Source: Allantophomopsis cytisporea (Eukaryota > Ascomycota > Leotiomycetes > Phacidiales > Phacidiaceae). Taken from it: a DNA stretch of 64,000 nucleotides. The stretch lies in assembly GCA_024752435.1 (NCBI GenBank), contig CP103029.1, forward strand, positions 1,178,001 through 1,242,000, given 5' to 3'. Below the pieces are notes generated by a model. The model did not search any database. It had not been told where the DNA came from and saw only the letters and a list, made by a program, of their open reading frames with translations. The position numbers and the translations under genes are program-made. Shown one piece after another: positions 1-11,650 of the stretch (positions are counted from its first letter, which is position 1; each line of letters opens with the position of its first letter).

Positions 1-1219
1 GTAATCATAGAGGTATGGACATAAGACCATCCAGATGCATACCTTACCTTAGATACGTTACATTTGACCTCCCTAAACAATGGTCAATGCCTAAGCTGCG
101 TCTATGTAAGCAAGAATGAAGAATCATCACTTCTGTATGGGCGAGTATTCTCGATATACCTTACGCTCAGTCCTAGAATAGATGCATTCACACAAACTTC
201 CATGCCACAATGACGACGTCTGGCTACACCGTGAGGAATGGAAGAGAGGCACACACTGCAGCTGCACGTGTCGATGTCACGTCCAGCAACTTCGTCAAGT
301 CCGGGCAAGGGGCTTCTACTTCTACTACTTCTATTGTAGTGCGGGGGCGCCATTGAACATTCCCGCTGCATTGTTCTACTGCAAGAGCGTCTTTTGTTTC
401 ATTCCTGCCCTGAGTCGACAGGACATGGTCAGATCATAGGCCAAATGGGACCGACATCAATATGATGGATCTCGCATGTCGCTTTTCAGATTGATTGATA
501 TCTATCGTGCAGATGACCTTATGCTGCCCGAGAGATCGGTAAGGAGAGCAGAATCCTTTAACGACGTACAAAATACCCTTCTCCGTTGACCGGTCGATCG
601 TTATCGTTGTTGTTTTGCAGAAACAATCATGCTGATGTACATATGGCATCATATGCGTTTGAGTTTTCGTAGAGAGCAAAGTATCAAGTGTGATCGGCGC
701 AGTTGAAGTCACAGCAGTCAAATGCCTGCGCAGGAGCGCAAGAGCACACAAGAGCTGCACGAAAATCCTTCAAAAATAGTACCAGTAAAGAGTGAACTTC
801 TTGTCATGATCTGCAGCTGTAGGCTCCAGGGGATAGAAAAGAACATCAATCATGTGCTCTTGATGTGCTGGGACAAGGCATTGTGATAGGAATTTGAACT
901 CTATCCAACTTGTTCCTTTCTGAAGGTAGCCTCTTCTGCCAGGCATAAAGGGCATAAAGAGCATGAGTTCGGATAACCTGTCACGGAAAGCCATGATCTT
1001 CGGCGCGGATTATGTCGGATGCCGATCCGGAACATTTTGGATTTTGGATACCTTCAAGGCTGAACAAACCTTTGGGAGCGATATTTGTGAACAGCCTTCG
1101 AATTAGGTTCATCCTCATCAATTGACCGTTTCCCTTTCTCTACAAATCTGCGAGATTGTGAGCCTGGTCTTGTTCTTTTCTTTTCTTTTCTTTTTAACTC
1201 ATCGAAAGAACATCCTAAC
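1..1219. other. Left edge and TIM54 upstream region
   Basis: No gene can be supported. The last 50 bases before TIM54 hold a pyrimidine tract of repeated TTTTC units (about 1174-1195), usual for fungal promoters and leaders. One 74-codon ATG frame on the minus strand (770-994) is treated under findings. Confidence 0.5.
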
Positions 1220-2715
1220 ATGGCAGACTCGAAGCCTACTCCACCAGCAGGAGCAGGCTCAGAGGTAAATTCGAAATTTCTACAAAATCAATTTTTTGTA
1301 TACTAACTGCTATTCTCTAGCCTGCATCTTCAGCCCCAAAGCCAAATGTAGCACCCGAGATCAAGGCACCCAAGCCAGAGCGTCCCCCGAATCCCGTTTT
1401 CAAGATGATGGGATTACCGAACATAAAGATGAAGCTACCATCGCGGAACTGGATGATATTCTGGACCATTACCGGCTCCTTCACGGCAGCAATTATATAC
1501 GATAAGCGGGAGACCAAGAGAGCGCAAAGAAAATGGTGCAAAGTGGTAGAGCACATCTCCCAGGAGCCTCTCGATACACGAACTATGCCGCGAAAACTCA
1601 CTGTCTTCCTTGAGGGGCCTCCAACTGATGGTTTGAGGGTAGCTCAAGACCATTTCAAAGACTTTGTAAAGCCAATTCTGGTAGCATCAGGCCTGGACTG
1701 GGATTTTGTACAAGGTAGAAAGGAGGGTGATGTGCGTGCTGAACTCGCAGAGAAGATCCGACACCGACGGAATCCGCCCGCGGATCCCAATGACGAAGAG
1801 GACCCTATCGTGCGTGTGCGACGACAGAGCGGCATACAGGAGTACGACGGGCCACAGGGCGACATTGTGATCGGTCGACACACATGGAAGGAGTACATAC
1901 GCGGCCTACACGAAGGTTGGCTCGGTCCACTGGAGGCGCCGCCCGCACCAGTCGCACCCGCCGAAGCCGTCACCTCCGAGTCTCTCGACGCCGAGACGCC
2001 AGCGCAAGAAGCACCGCTTGACACGCTGCCAGGCGTAACGATCCACTCGACAGAAGACACAGCGGATGCCTCTAAGCCGGCGGAAACAGAGACACCGAAG
2101 CCAGAGAAGCCCAAGCAACCACCGCCATACATCTCACCAGCCGACTACAGCAACGCCTCCCTCCCACCCCAACTCCCAAACGAGCTCGACCCCTCCATCC
2201 CCATCGCCTTCCCACACGTGCTGGGCCTCAAGCACACGCCAACACGCCTGTACCGCTTCTTGAACGCACGCAAAATGCAGGAGCAGATTGGGCGAGAGAC
2301 GGCGGCCATCATCCTGGCTACGTACCGACCATATCACACCACGGCACCACAGGGCACCTCTTACGCGCCTACGGCGGATGATGCTGCTGGCGAGGGGATC
2401 GTACAGGAGGTGAGCGAGCAGCAAGCCGCACTGGCGGAGGAGGAGAAAGACTGGCATAAGAGCGTGCATAAGCGGGCTGAGGGCGAGCGCGAGCGCACGT
2501 GGTTGGACGATATTGTGCTTGATGAGCGGATTGCGGGGCGGATGAGGAGGGCGGAGATCAGTGCTGAGGTTGAGGAGAAGGCACGGGGTATTGTGGTTCC
2601 CGAGGAGGAGATTGAGGGGAAGATTAAGGGGACGCTTAGAGGGTGGTGGAGAGGTGGTCATAAGTACCTCTTCGAGGAGGAGAAGAGGGTTGGGGACGTG
2701 GGGGAGTTGGAGTAG
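1220..2715 (+). CDS. TIM54: Mitochondrial inner-membrane translocase subunit Tim54
   Basis: Tim54 is a subunit of the TIM22 complex, which inserts carrier proteins into the mitochondrial inner membrane. Exons 1220-1264 and 1321-2715 give 479 residues. The intron (1265-1320) starts GTAAAT, ends CTCTAG and keeps the frame. The N-terminus is Pro/Ala-rich, then comes a conserved block with NPVF, MMGLPN and one transmembrane segment (about residues 59-75, WMIFWTITGSFTAAIIYD), then the conserved PRKLTVFLEGPPTDGL and DWDFVQGRKEGDVR stretches. The middle is acidic and Pro-rich (about 190-260) and the C-terminus is charged and helical. The start is the ATG in MADSKPTPP; a later in-frame ATG would lose the conserved segment before the membrane helix. 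The next gene is convergent, 383 bp away. Family assignment rests on recognising these motifs. Confidence 0.93.
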
Positions 2716-3098
2716 TATGATGGGCGAAGACGTGCGTGCATGTGTATGTTTATGTATATTAGATGCCAATGGCGTGTTAGATGTAATGATAAATCTACTC
2801 TCAAGTAAAGCGATAATCATGGTAGTTGAGTTCATCACCTCATTAGAAAAAGAACCTAACGATTATGTTTAGGACGCAGATTATATCATAGATCATTTGT
2901 ATAAGCATTGATTGTTATCAGTATTAGCAACAACTCCCAAGTCAATCACTCCAACACTATCGTACAAACATGAGTGGATATACCCTCCGACGCCCCATCT
3001 AGCATTCCCAACCGTAGACGTTCCCGCCCGGTACCTCCCAATAATCCGACCAAGCCCCCAAGATAGACAATCCCTACATTCCCCTAGTCATCCTCCTC
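2716..3098. other. Convergent intergenic region
   Basis: Shared 3' region between TIM54 (+) and the Zn2Cys6 gene (-). AT-rich near 2750-2920, as expected for 3' UTRs. No coding signal seen. Confidence 0.5.
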
Positions 3099-5918
3099 TC
3101 ACCCACTGTTATCCCAGCCCAACTCCATAGATCCCGAATCCATCAAATCTCGCAAAACACCCTCCGTACCAGGCGTCATACCAATACCGGTGCCAGAATG
3201 CGTATCCCAAGCCGCGGCATCGAGACCCGAAATATCAAAGCCGCCGGGGCTCAGACCGGTCGTAGCGGCAGACGCATCCCAAGACGTGGCATCAAGGCCC
3301 GAAATATCTAAGCTGCTAGAGCCCAGATTCGTCCGACTACTGAACGTGCTAGGGTTGAAGAACGCCTGTGGAGAATCGGTCGTGGAAGCCGACTTGCCAC
3401 CACCTCCACCGAGCTCGAGGGGATTGCCTGCGGGCGAGGTGCTGTATGAACTGTGGCGGCTTTCGGGCTGGCTATTAGCACCCATGCGGCTATCAACGGA
3501 CGAATTGGGTGTCTGCCGATTGCTGGGCCCATCTGTGTTGTCAGGGCTGAGGCCCGGCTCGCCGCTGCTAGCGTCAGATTGCCCATAGTTCTGGCTGTCG
3601 AAGATGTTTGGGCCTTTTTGGAGAAGGCCTTGCAATGGCCCATTGCCGCCGCGTGTCGGGAGGTTTGCGTTGTTGAGCCAGGCAAGGTTTGCTGGTGCGC
3701 TAGGGGTTGGGGACGAGTCTATTGGTGTAGTTTGTATAGAAGCATAATTGCAGCCTGCACCTCCTACATTTGGTGGTTGTGCTGAGGCTACTGGATGCTT
3801 GGCGAAATTCTCAACTTCCACAGTTTGTGAGTAGTTATTTCCACAACCAGATGGATTGACGGCGGCGGTGTGTTGCTAATTATGTTAGAATGATCTCATC
3901 TTCTTAGATACAAGGTGCCTTACTAGAATACCAGAATTTCTTAGTCTGTATGATGCCTTCTTGTTCCCCAGCATCTCTAGGTCGACATCCAGCTGCACTA
4001 GGAAAGATTCGGTCAAGGGGTTCTTCTTTTTAATGGCGTGCATTGCTGATAGGAGGAACTGCAAAGACGCCTCGGCTTGGTGGTCATTTGGCCGGCTCTT
4101 AAGCAATTGTACGAAGACTCGCGCGGCAACATAGAGGCAGAATGACACAAAGGGGTTCATCTGGATAAGTTAGTAAACAGTCAGAATCGAATTTGACGCA
4201 GAACTTACTCCAGAAAGATCCATATGTGAAATCATCCGCATAATGCTAGCAATCTCGCTAGCTGCGGTGATACATCTAGTCTTACTTTCTGCACTGACAA
4301 CTGCGGGCAGCCTATGCTTGTCCGCCTTGTAAATGGCAGCTTGATGTAAGCAGATCGTTGACGTATGAATATTGAAATTTGTGAATACGATATTTGCGCT
4401 CTGCAAGCCATTGGGCAATTTGAGATGGGAAGGCATAGATAAAGATGTACTAAGGAGGATATTGTCCATATGCCTGTGGCGCTTCCAGAATTCCCCATCA
4501 AGATCGTGGTCGCGGTCATCGTTGTCTGTGCGATGTAGATGTATAAGATTTCTGCCAAACAAGGATGCCATCAAACAAACACTACCGAAAGCAGACAGTT
4601 TTCCAGCACCGACCGGAGACATTGCCTCCTGTAGAGTTTGTGTTGGCTCTTGCCTACTCATCTCAAAGGCTTCTTCAGAGGCCGGTAAGTCTGTGAGGAT
4701 GTCCTTCTCGTCTATCGTCATTGGCCAGCCAGTTCCAATGCTAGCATAGCGGTCTTCACAGAAAGCTAGCCAGAATGTCCTACGCCGTTCTTCAAGTTCG
4801 GTCCAATCTCGTGCAGGAGGCAAGCACTGCTTGACATCAAGTCCCTGTCTATCAAGTCTATGAAGACCCATCATTTGTGCCAATCTCACACCCTTTCCAG
4901 TTGACATCCAAGCACGAGGGAAATACATCATCTTGAACTCATAAGTGGCCAGTAATGTATGCGTCTGTGAATGAGCAATAGAAATCATAGACTCGCCATG
5001 GCCCTTCAGCTCGTCCATCTCTATATATTTCCTCGCCCGACGATAGAAATGCTCTTTTAGATCCATGTATTTGTCCGTTATTGAAGCCGCTAGTGTCCAG
5101 ATAGCATAACGAAGTGCAACCGGGGGTCGCATATGCGGTGCTAGGTTCATGGCTGCTAGATACCGATACTTGTGGATCATTGGTACGTTAGGGTGCATCT
5201 TCTCGAAATAGATCTCGTGCAGTTCATCAATGGTCTCCTGTGGGGGAAGAGGCTCTTCCAGACCAAGTCCTATCACTTCCCATGTGAAGCCTCCAGAGTC
5301 CATATCGAGGTTCATATCGAAGTTCATGTCCAATGGTGGTTGAGGAGAGTTTGAGTTGAAATTCCAGGTATCATGGTCTCGATCGATATTGAGGCCAACA
5401 TTGGGTATATCGAAACTGTTATTTTGCATCTGCATTCTGGGATTGACAGAATAACTTGTTGCTGTAGGTATAGGAGGGCTCGCATCACTCGTAGTCTTGA
5501 GTTGCGACTCAACATGTTCTGCATGTTGGAATTTGTATCAGCATACGCTACTCCACAATACACGAACTTGTAAATTATCAAGTGGGGAGCACATACTCAG
5601 TCTCTCCTCTAAAGCCTTCACGTAGCCCCTCTTTGGGCCGCTCTTTTTCCTCACTTCGTCATACGCGCAATTGTGATTTAATCTCGTACACGTCGAACAA
5701 CTCGGCTTCATCGAATCGCACTTCAGCTTTCTCTTCCTGCATATAATACACGCTATCTTCGTCTTGGGGATGACATTCTCCTGCCGCTGCTCTGGCACGC
5801 CGTTCTCGTTGTCATCATCTTTGGGGGTTCGCCGGCGTTTGTTACTGCTATTGACGCCGGTGGGTTGGGATAGATCATTGAAGTAGTTCTCTGGCGGGGT
5901 GTTTGAATTGGAAGACAT
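3099..5918 (-). CDS. Zn2Cys6 fungal-specific transcription factor
   Basis: A nuclear DNA-binding regulator of 881 residues in four exons: 5918-5597, 5518-4209, 4160-3924 and 3875-3099. All introns are GT-AG and keep the frame, and the two downstream 48-nt introns carry CTAAC branch sites. The zinc binuclear cluster uses Cys57, 60, 67, 74, 77 and 84, followed by a basic linker (KKSGPKRGYVKALEERL) and the start of a coiled coil. The fungal transcription-factor middle domain (Fungal_trans type) spans roughly residues 195-460, with RRRTFWLAFCEDRYASI as a typical core. The C-terminal 250 residues are Ser/Asn/Gly-rich and end in two near-copies of DISGLDA..WD and then GMTPGTEGVLRDLM, likely an activation region. 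Target genes cannot be read from the sequence. The start is the ATG in MSSNSNTPPENYF. Confidence 0.9.
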
Positions 5919-6369
5919 GGTCTAATCGGGATTACAAAGCGCAACCATTCGCGCTCATGCAATTTCTTGGTTTGCAACAGCCACCCGTCTGTGTCGGTTC
6001 GGTGCAATGAAAGCTGTTGAAGCAAGCACTTCCAAAAAACCGGATTGTATGGGCAAGACTTCTGTGTCGATTCGTTTTAGCTTATCGGCGGGTCCTGTAT
6101 GTACCTTCGATAGGCGAAGTCAGGCTGGTCGAGTGTTCTGCATACAAACAACAAGAGGAAAGCCCAGAGAAGACCGTAAAATTGATGGAGAGGACGTTGG
6201 TGACGATGATGACAAAGGTGATGAGTCTCTGCTCAAGAGGTATGAATGAATATGTTGGAAGGTTTAGGCACGCATGGAGTTTCGTCCCGGTGGCTTTTGA
6301 CTTTCCCGTAGGTTGGATCGCGGCGTAGACTATGAAAGCAGCAGTACACCTGTAGGCTCTAAACCGCGA

Positions 6370-6399
6370 ATAACGAGTAACGAGTTAACGAGTTAACGA
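6370..6399. repeat. Tandem TAACGAG repeat
   Basis: Four copies of TAACGAG with spacing of 7-8 nt. Short direct repeat about 450 bp upstream of the Zn2Cys6 start. Function unknown. Confidence 0.85.
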
Positions 6400-7689
6400 G
6401 GTAAATTGTACTGATTGCCGACAAATTCATGGAAAGAACAAGAAGAAGTTCTTCAACAGTAATGAACTAGCATTATGATTCCTTAATACATGCTAGGCAT
6501 TGTGGAGATGTGTTGATCCAACGATAAGGTGAACGTTAAGATAAAATGATGAGAAGACTAGGTGATTTCTTAGACAGAAAAGCTTTGAAGAATTCCAAGC
6601 AGGTGGGGATTTCAAGTGAAGGGAATTTTGAGGGGGCTATGCGGCATTGGAGTGTTTGGCTGCAAGCTGACAATGATCTGATGCTTGTTGCCAACAGTGT
6701 TCTGTTCGGTGTCGAGACGCTCTTTATTGTGCTGACATACATACAGCCAAGTAACAGGGGATTGTTAATACTTAAGAACGAGATTTGTGATTTACAGGGG
6801 ATAGAATGACGACAATACCTACTCTACAACTCATATAATCTACCTATACAGAAAAGGAAATTCTAAGGAGGTTCATTCAATTGTGTCAGGTACGCGTTCA
6901 TTGCATAAGATACAGCAGGGAGGGGGAGAGGAGGGCGTGAGGCAGCAGTTAATTCCTACCTGTATCCAAGGGGATGGAAATGTACGTAAAAAAGGAAAGT
7001 ATTATATATACTAGGTACAGCATTATGGGCTAAGCTTAAGTTAATATCTACCTGTAGACATGTAGCTAAGTTTGTGAATTTTAATTTATTAATATTATTA
7101 TTATTATTATCAATATCAAAAGAGCAAGGTAAATAGAAGAGTATTCAATAATTACTAATGACTTGCAATTACTAATAATCCATCCAACTCTATTCCTCAT
7201 ACCCCATAATTGTTCTCCCTTCTTCCAGGAGAGGAGTCTTCGGAGACTTCTTTGGTGTCTCTACCAACTGAGCGAGACTATTCTCAGTGTAGTACTTTAT
7301 ATAGAAAACACCAACAATTTCCTCAAAACGGCAATGCCTCCATCAACAGAGGTGATTTGAGGTATCTTACCCAGAGTCATGTGATGCCTCACCATTGCCA
7401 TCTTACCCCAAGCAGTCGTATCCTTACAGCTCGCAGCATCACGTTCATACACATAACGACGAGACTGCCCTCCCCTACCTACCTACATATTCATCATGTG
7501 AACCAGCAACGAAGCGATTGAACAGCATCTCAGCCTTGTGGGCTCAGCACACCACTCAAAAGCCATCAAGCAGTCGGCCTAATATTTCCTCCGAGTCGTC
7601 TAGTCAATATGAGAATCCGGTAGGTCCCGAAGCAACGGAGGACGGAGTCCTCGTCCTCCGTGTCCGTTCCTGTTGCACCTGACTTGGCC

Positions 7690-7722
7690 GTATGGACATA
7701 GTATGGACATAGTATGGACATA
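7690..7722. repeat. Three perfect tandem copies of an 11-mer
   Basis: The unit GTATGGACATA occurs three times in a row without mismatch. Non-coding context. Confidence 0.95.
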
Positions 7723-7780
7723 GGAACGGGACTTAAGGGAACACTGTGCCTGCGTACCCGATAGAGATGTGGAACGTCAA

Positions 7781-7803
7781 GGGAAGGGAAGGGCAGGGAA
7801 GGG
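7781..7803 (+). repeat. G-run tract with G-quadruplex potential
   Basis: Five GGG runs separated by AA or CA, then a purine-only tail to about 7835. The spacing fits the usual G-quadruplex pattern on the plus strand. This is a sequence pattern only; formation in the cell is not shown. Confidence 0.7.
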
Positions 7804-9141
7804 AAGGAGAGGAGAAGAAAGGGAAGAAAGGAAAGTCATCCACGTCATGATTCCGCATCTGCTCTGCGATGTGGGCATCGAGAATCCCTGCGTCATCTGC
7901 CCCGATCCAATCACTCTGTCACTGCGAAGGTATCTATCTTCTTGAACCCCCATGAGCTTCAGAGGAATACAATGATATACCCCACATGTCCCGCGAAGAA
8001 AGCCGACTAAGGACATTACGCGGTACAGTAGCGAGTATTTATCTCTGAGTTCAGTCGATTCTAAGGAGAGACTGTGTACGAGTCTATCATTGAATCGAAT
8101 CCACACGCTACGCAGTACAGCCATGCTGTCACTTTCGGGGTACGCGATGGAACTTAATTCTCCGACCTCAAACGTGTCCAGTTCGTTGTCTGCCGCGTGC
8201 CGTCCTCTGCTTATCAGATGGCCTACTCGAACTTACCGCAGCACTAAGCACCTCTTCTCGCGTTCGCGTTCGGCAGGGCGATCTGCAGGGTCATATGGGA
8301 GTTCCAAATCGAGTGTATATGTCGTACGGAACAGGCACCACACTCTACGTCAGCCCCCAGAATTGGGAATGCTTAAGATTCAAAACACTTGAGAGCAGAG
8401 GGGTATTTAAATAAGTACGTGTATTTGGTAAGGCTTACTTGGACAGCATTCCACCAGAACCAGATCTGCGCGACTCGTACTTCTCGTGCTCTATTCCAAT
8501 CTCGGTCAGTTATGATAAGATCTTGTGTCATGTGGAGCCTCTGAATAGATAGAGTACATAGACCACGAGAACGCCAAGCCGTAGCTCCCTGTAGATTTTG
8601 CATAAATCCTAAGTATAGACGTAAATATGTCACATATATGTGCATAGTCAATCCAAGTTGTAATAGGAGAGGCTATTCCTAAGTCTTCCATACTGTGTAC
8701 CGTCGCACTTCACGTGTTGGGAGCCGAGCAACTAACAAGGGATAAGGGGAAATCCATACGTACCTAGGCTGAGGCTGGTGCTATCATCTGTCAAATAAGG
8801 TGATCACCCCTGTATGGAAACTTTGGGGGTTGGCGGGAGCAAGCGATACCAAGAATAAGCGCCGTTCTTATATAGAGCTGATTCCTTAAGACCGTTCTGT
8901 GTTGATAGTGTTTCTGGACTTCTTGAAGTATGATGCAGTTTCGAGATGGAGTACGCACATCATAGCCCATGTCAGGGATCCAAGTGAAGATCTAAACGAG
9001 AGGCTCTTGGATTTTAGTATATACGAGTCACTTGGATATACGCATGCACTTCTCTTCCTTTCTTGATCTTTCACACAAACTACTTCAACTCCCTGTTGTG
9101 AAATTTCTGTAATTGGTGCAATCTATGGAGTAGCACCCTCA

Positions 9142-10170
9142 TCATTCATTATAATACATGCGGCACAACCTCTCCCTATGCCTTTCGAGCCCCGGTCTCA
9201 ATTTAATGGACCTGACCAACCTCTTCTCCTTCCAGCCCATCGTCTCGCCCAGCAGCAAATGCGTATAAGCAAAGACACTCGCATCAAAAAGCCTTGGCAT
9301 CGCCTCGCCAAAGAACCATTCATTTTCACCTAGCAGCGTGTCAAGTGCATCAAGTGCCTTGTCTGCTTCGCTATATATATCATCCACATCGATGATGGCT
9401 GTATGCTTGAGCAGCTCATTCTCGGCGGCTGCGCGTAGTTGATGAGATATCGTTTTGCGCACTAATATCGAGCTGGTCACTGGGTAGACGTAGAGCTTCT
9501 CGGCGACAGAGGAGAAGTTTCGCGGTTCAAGGTAGAGGGTGTAAAGCTATAGTTTTGGTCAGAATCGATTATAGTTTAAATAAGAAACCAGTCTCCTTAC
9601 CCATGCATTTCTTATCCGATAGTCAAGGAGAGACTGATACGCTTCATATCGAATGCTCTCGGACTCCTCTATCCTCGAGCCATGCTCAGCAGCATACTTT
9701 GACAATTTATTCGACGGAATTGGCAACGAAGAATCGGTAAGGGATTGAGAAGAAGCGGAGCACGCAGGGAGGAGAAACGGTAAAACACCCGTAGGAGAAG
9801 CATGATTATTCGAGGCAACAAGATCATGTTCGACGCCGGCAATCTTCAAGAAAGTCTACAGCCAGTATTAGCACAAGCCGTGGACCTAGCAAACTGCACA
9901 ACTAACCTGCCACTTCAAACAGCTGGGATTGAAACTTGGTCGTCCAGCCACCGCATCCTCCTGACTACTGAAAACATACAGGCAAGCCTTCTTCGCACGG
10001 CGCGGAGCTCGCGCAGGTAGCTCATTCGGCGCATAAGTGAGCATCGGAAAGCTATCGAAGACACGCTTCACGGGCGCAGGCAGGGCGAAGAGGTCGCGAA
10101 CGCGCGACGTCGACTGGCGCCATGTTGTTTGGGCATGAGAAGGCGCTGCTGTCGACTCATCGGTGGACAT
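9142..10170 (-). CDS. Metaxin/Sam35-like outer-membrane import protein (possible frameshift)
   Basis: A metaxin-family protein with a GST-like fold. Such proteins (Sam35/Tob38, Sam37) sit on the mitochondrial outer membrane in the SAM complex that inserts beta-barrel proteins. Exon 1 (10170-9907) carries LFALPAPVKRVFDSFP and ends in CLKWQ. Exon 2 (9855-9601) runs from TFLKIAGVEHDLV to RIRNAW. The last exon encodes LYVYPVTSS, then a GST-C-like helix bundle with ENEWFFGEAMPRLFDASVFAYTHLLL in pieces. The natural acceptor of intron 2 (AG at 9549-9550) leaves the last exon out of frame, apparently by two extra bases in a GT run at about 9538-9544. The next in-phase acceptor (AG at 9496-9497) restores the frame but drops about 17 conserved residues. 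The call could also be Sam37; Sam35 is preferred because of its length of about 300 residues. Confidence 0.75.
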
Positions 10171-11650
10171 TGCGTGCGGCGCGATGGAGGGCAATTGGGA
10201 GCTGGGAGCGGCATCGTGGGCTGGGGGAATTTGGGAGCTCGGCGGTTTGGCTGGTCCTTTAAGGTTTAGTGCACGTTTGTGGAGCTACGTTTCCCCGGAC
10301 CGTGGCCTGTCACACATGAGGCTGAGAGCTGGGGGAGGACTTCTGATAGGTAGACTGAACCTGGCTTTCGACGCACGATGACGCCTGGGCAGGGTGTTCT
10401 GGATACACACTCCAGTGCGATGAATGCTTTGCCTTATCATTGGTAACAATAGCAATTGTACTAATACTTTTTCTTATGCTTCACATCTACTTGTAACAGT
10501 GCTTTCTTCAATACAATCATCAGCCCACAATATTGTACGATAATTCTGTAGACAACACCGATAAGCTCATAAAGACACATCGAGGCAGTCACTGTTTAAG
10601 AGAGTAAGCTCTTTTGGGCAACTGGATATAAGTATGAAAGTAGAAGCATTCTGTAGCTCAGAAATTTTTGCATAATTTCCATAGTGATGAGTGATACTGA
10701 TTATCTAGCTTTGCAACCACATGCCTCGAAAGGAAATAATTCCAAGTGTAGCAGAAGATATCGCCTCATCTCCCGAGACAGTCATAGCCATAAATGCTAG
10801 ACTACAAACACTTCTGCAAGATATGATATTTTAGTCTCTAGCAGATTGTCAAGACAACGACAGCAACATCCCCCCATAAGCTGAAGTAGTCGAGTGAATG
10901 ACAATGACGTAGAGAACAGTGATATGCAATGCAATGATAACAAAACGTGGGAGTGGGAAGAGAGTGTAGCTCATTTGAATATTGAATTCACAGAAATTAC
11001 CACAGTTTCTTGTCCATTGTATTCCCTAAACATATCACCTCTCCAAGTGCCATCCCTATATGTATATATAGCTATTCCAAGGCTGCCAATACCTCCCACG
11101 AAGCTCACAATTCGTCTTCTGCAGAGTTATTCTTCCCCCCTCAAATCGCAGCTGCCATCTAAGAAGAAAATAGCAACAGTGAGTGTGGCGATAGTGATGG
11201 CGATGGCGATGGCGATGGCGATAGTGATGAAGTGAGGGTTAATGACAAGATGCTGTTCGATGACGAAGGGAAATAGCCGGTTGGTAATGCTATCAGACAA
11301 GGCTCGAACTACCAAGACAATATCCCAAAGATCGTTCATCTTGATCAAGTGATAAGGAGTCAAGAAGTGTACTGGAAGTTTGTATATATATAGTGCGTCT
11401 GTTACCTAGTACAAGGAAAACTGGCAACAGTCTCTCCACCACAAATCCGAAGTGGAATCAATGTACCAACCACAATGACCTCTTATCCATCAAACACAAT
11501 CACCATCACAGAGCACCATACTCAAAAACATAACCACAATCACCGCCTCAATTACCACAGAAAAGTAAAACATCTATTCTATTTCCCAAGAACGCCCAGG
11601 ATATCACACGAAAATCTCAAATCCACAAAATGCCTGCCCCACAGCCCAGT
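10171..11650. other. Intergenic region between the metaxin-like and SPATA20-type genes
   Basis: No coding signal. Contains a GATGGC hexamer repeat (listed) and a TATATATATA run near 11373-11382. The right end is the 3' flank of the SPATA20-type gene. Confidence 0.5.
11185..11230. repeat. GATGGC/GATAGT hexanucleotide repeat
   Basis: About seven imperfect hexamers of the type GATGGC, with GATAGT at both ends of the array. Non-coding microsatellite. Confidence 0.85.

Larger units (their letters stand above)
5919..9141. other. 3.2-kb intergenic region upstream of the Zn2Cys6 gene
   Basis: No supportable gene; all frames are short. It holds several simple repeats, listed separately: four TAACGAG units, three 11-mers and a G-run tract. 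An AT-rich part (about 7010-7120) includes ATT trinucleotides. It probably contains the regulator's promoter near 5.9-6.5 kb. Confidence 0.5.

Noticed and set aside
2134..2838. 234-codon minus-strand frame opposite TIM54
   Set aside because: Antisense shadow of the charged TIM54 C-terminus.
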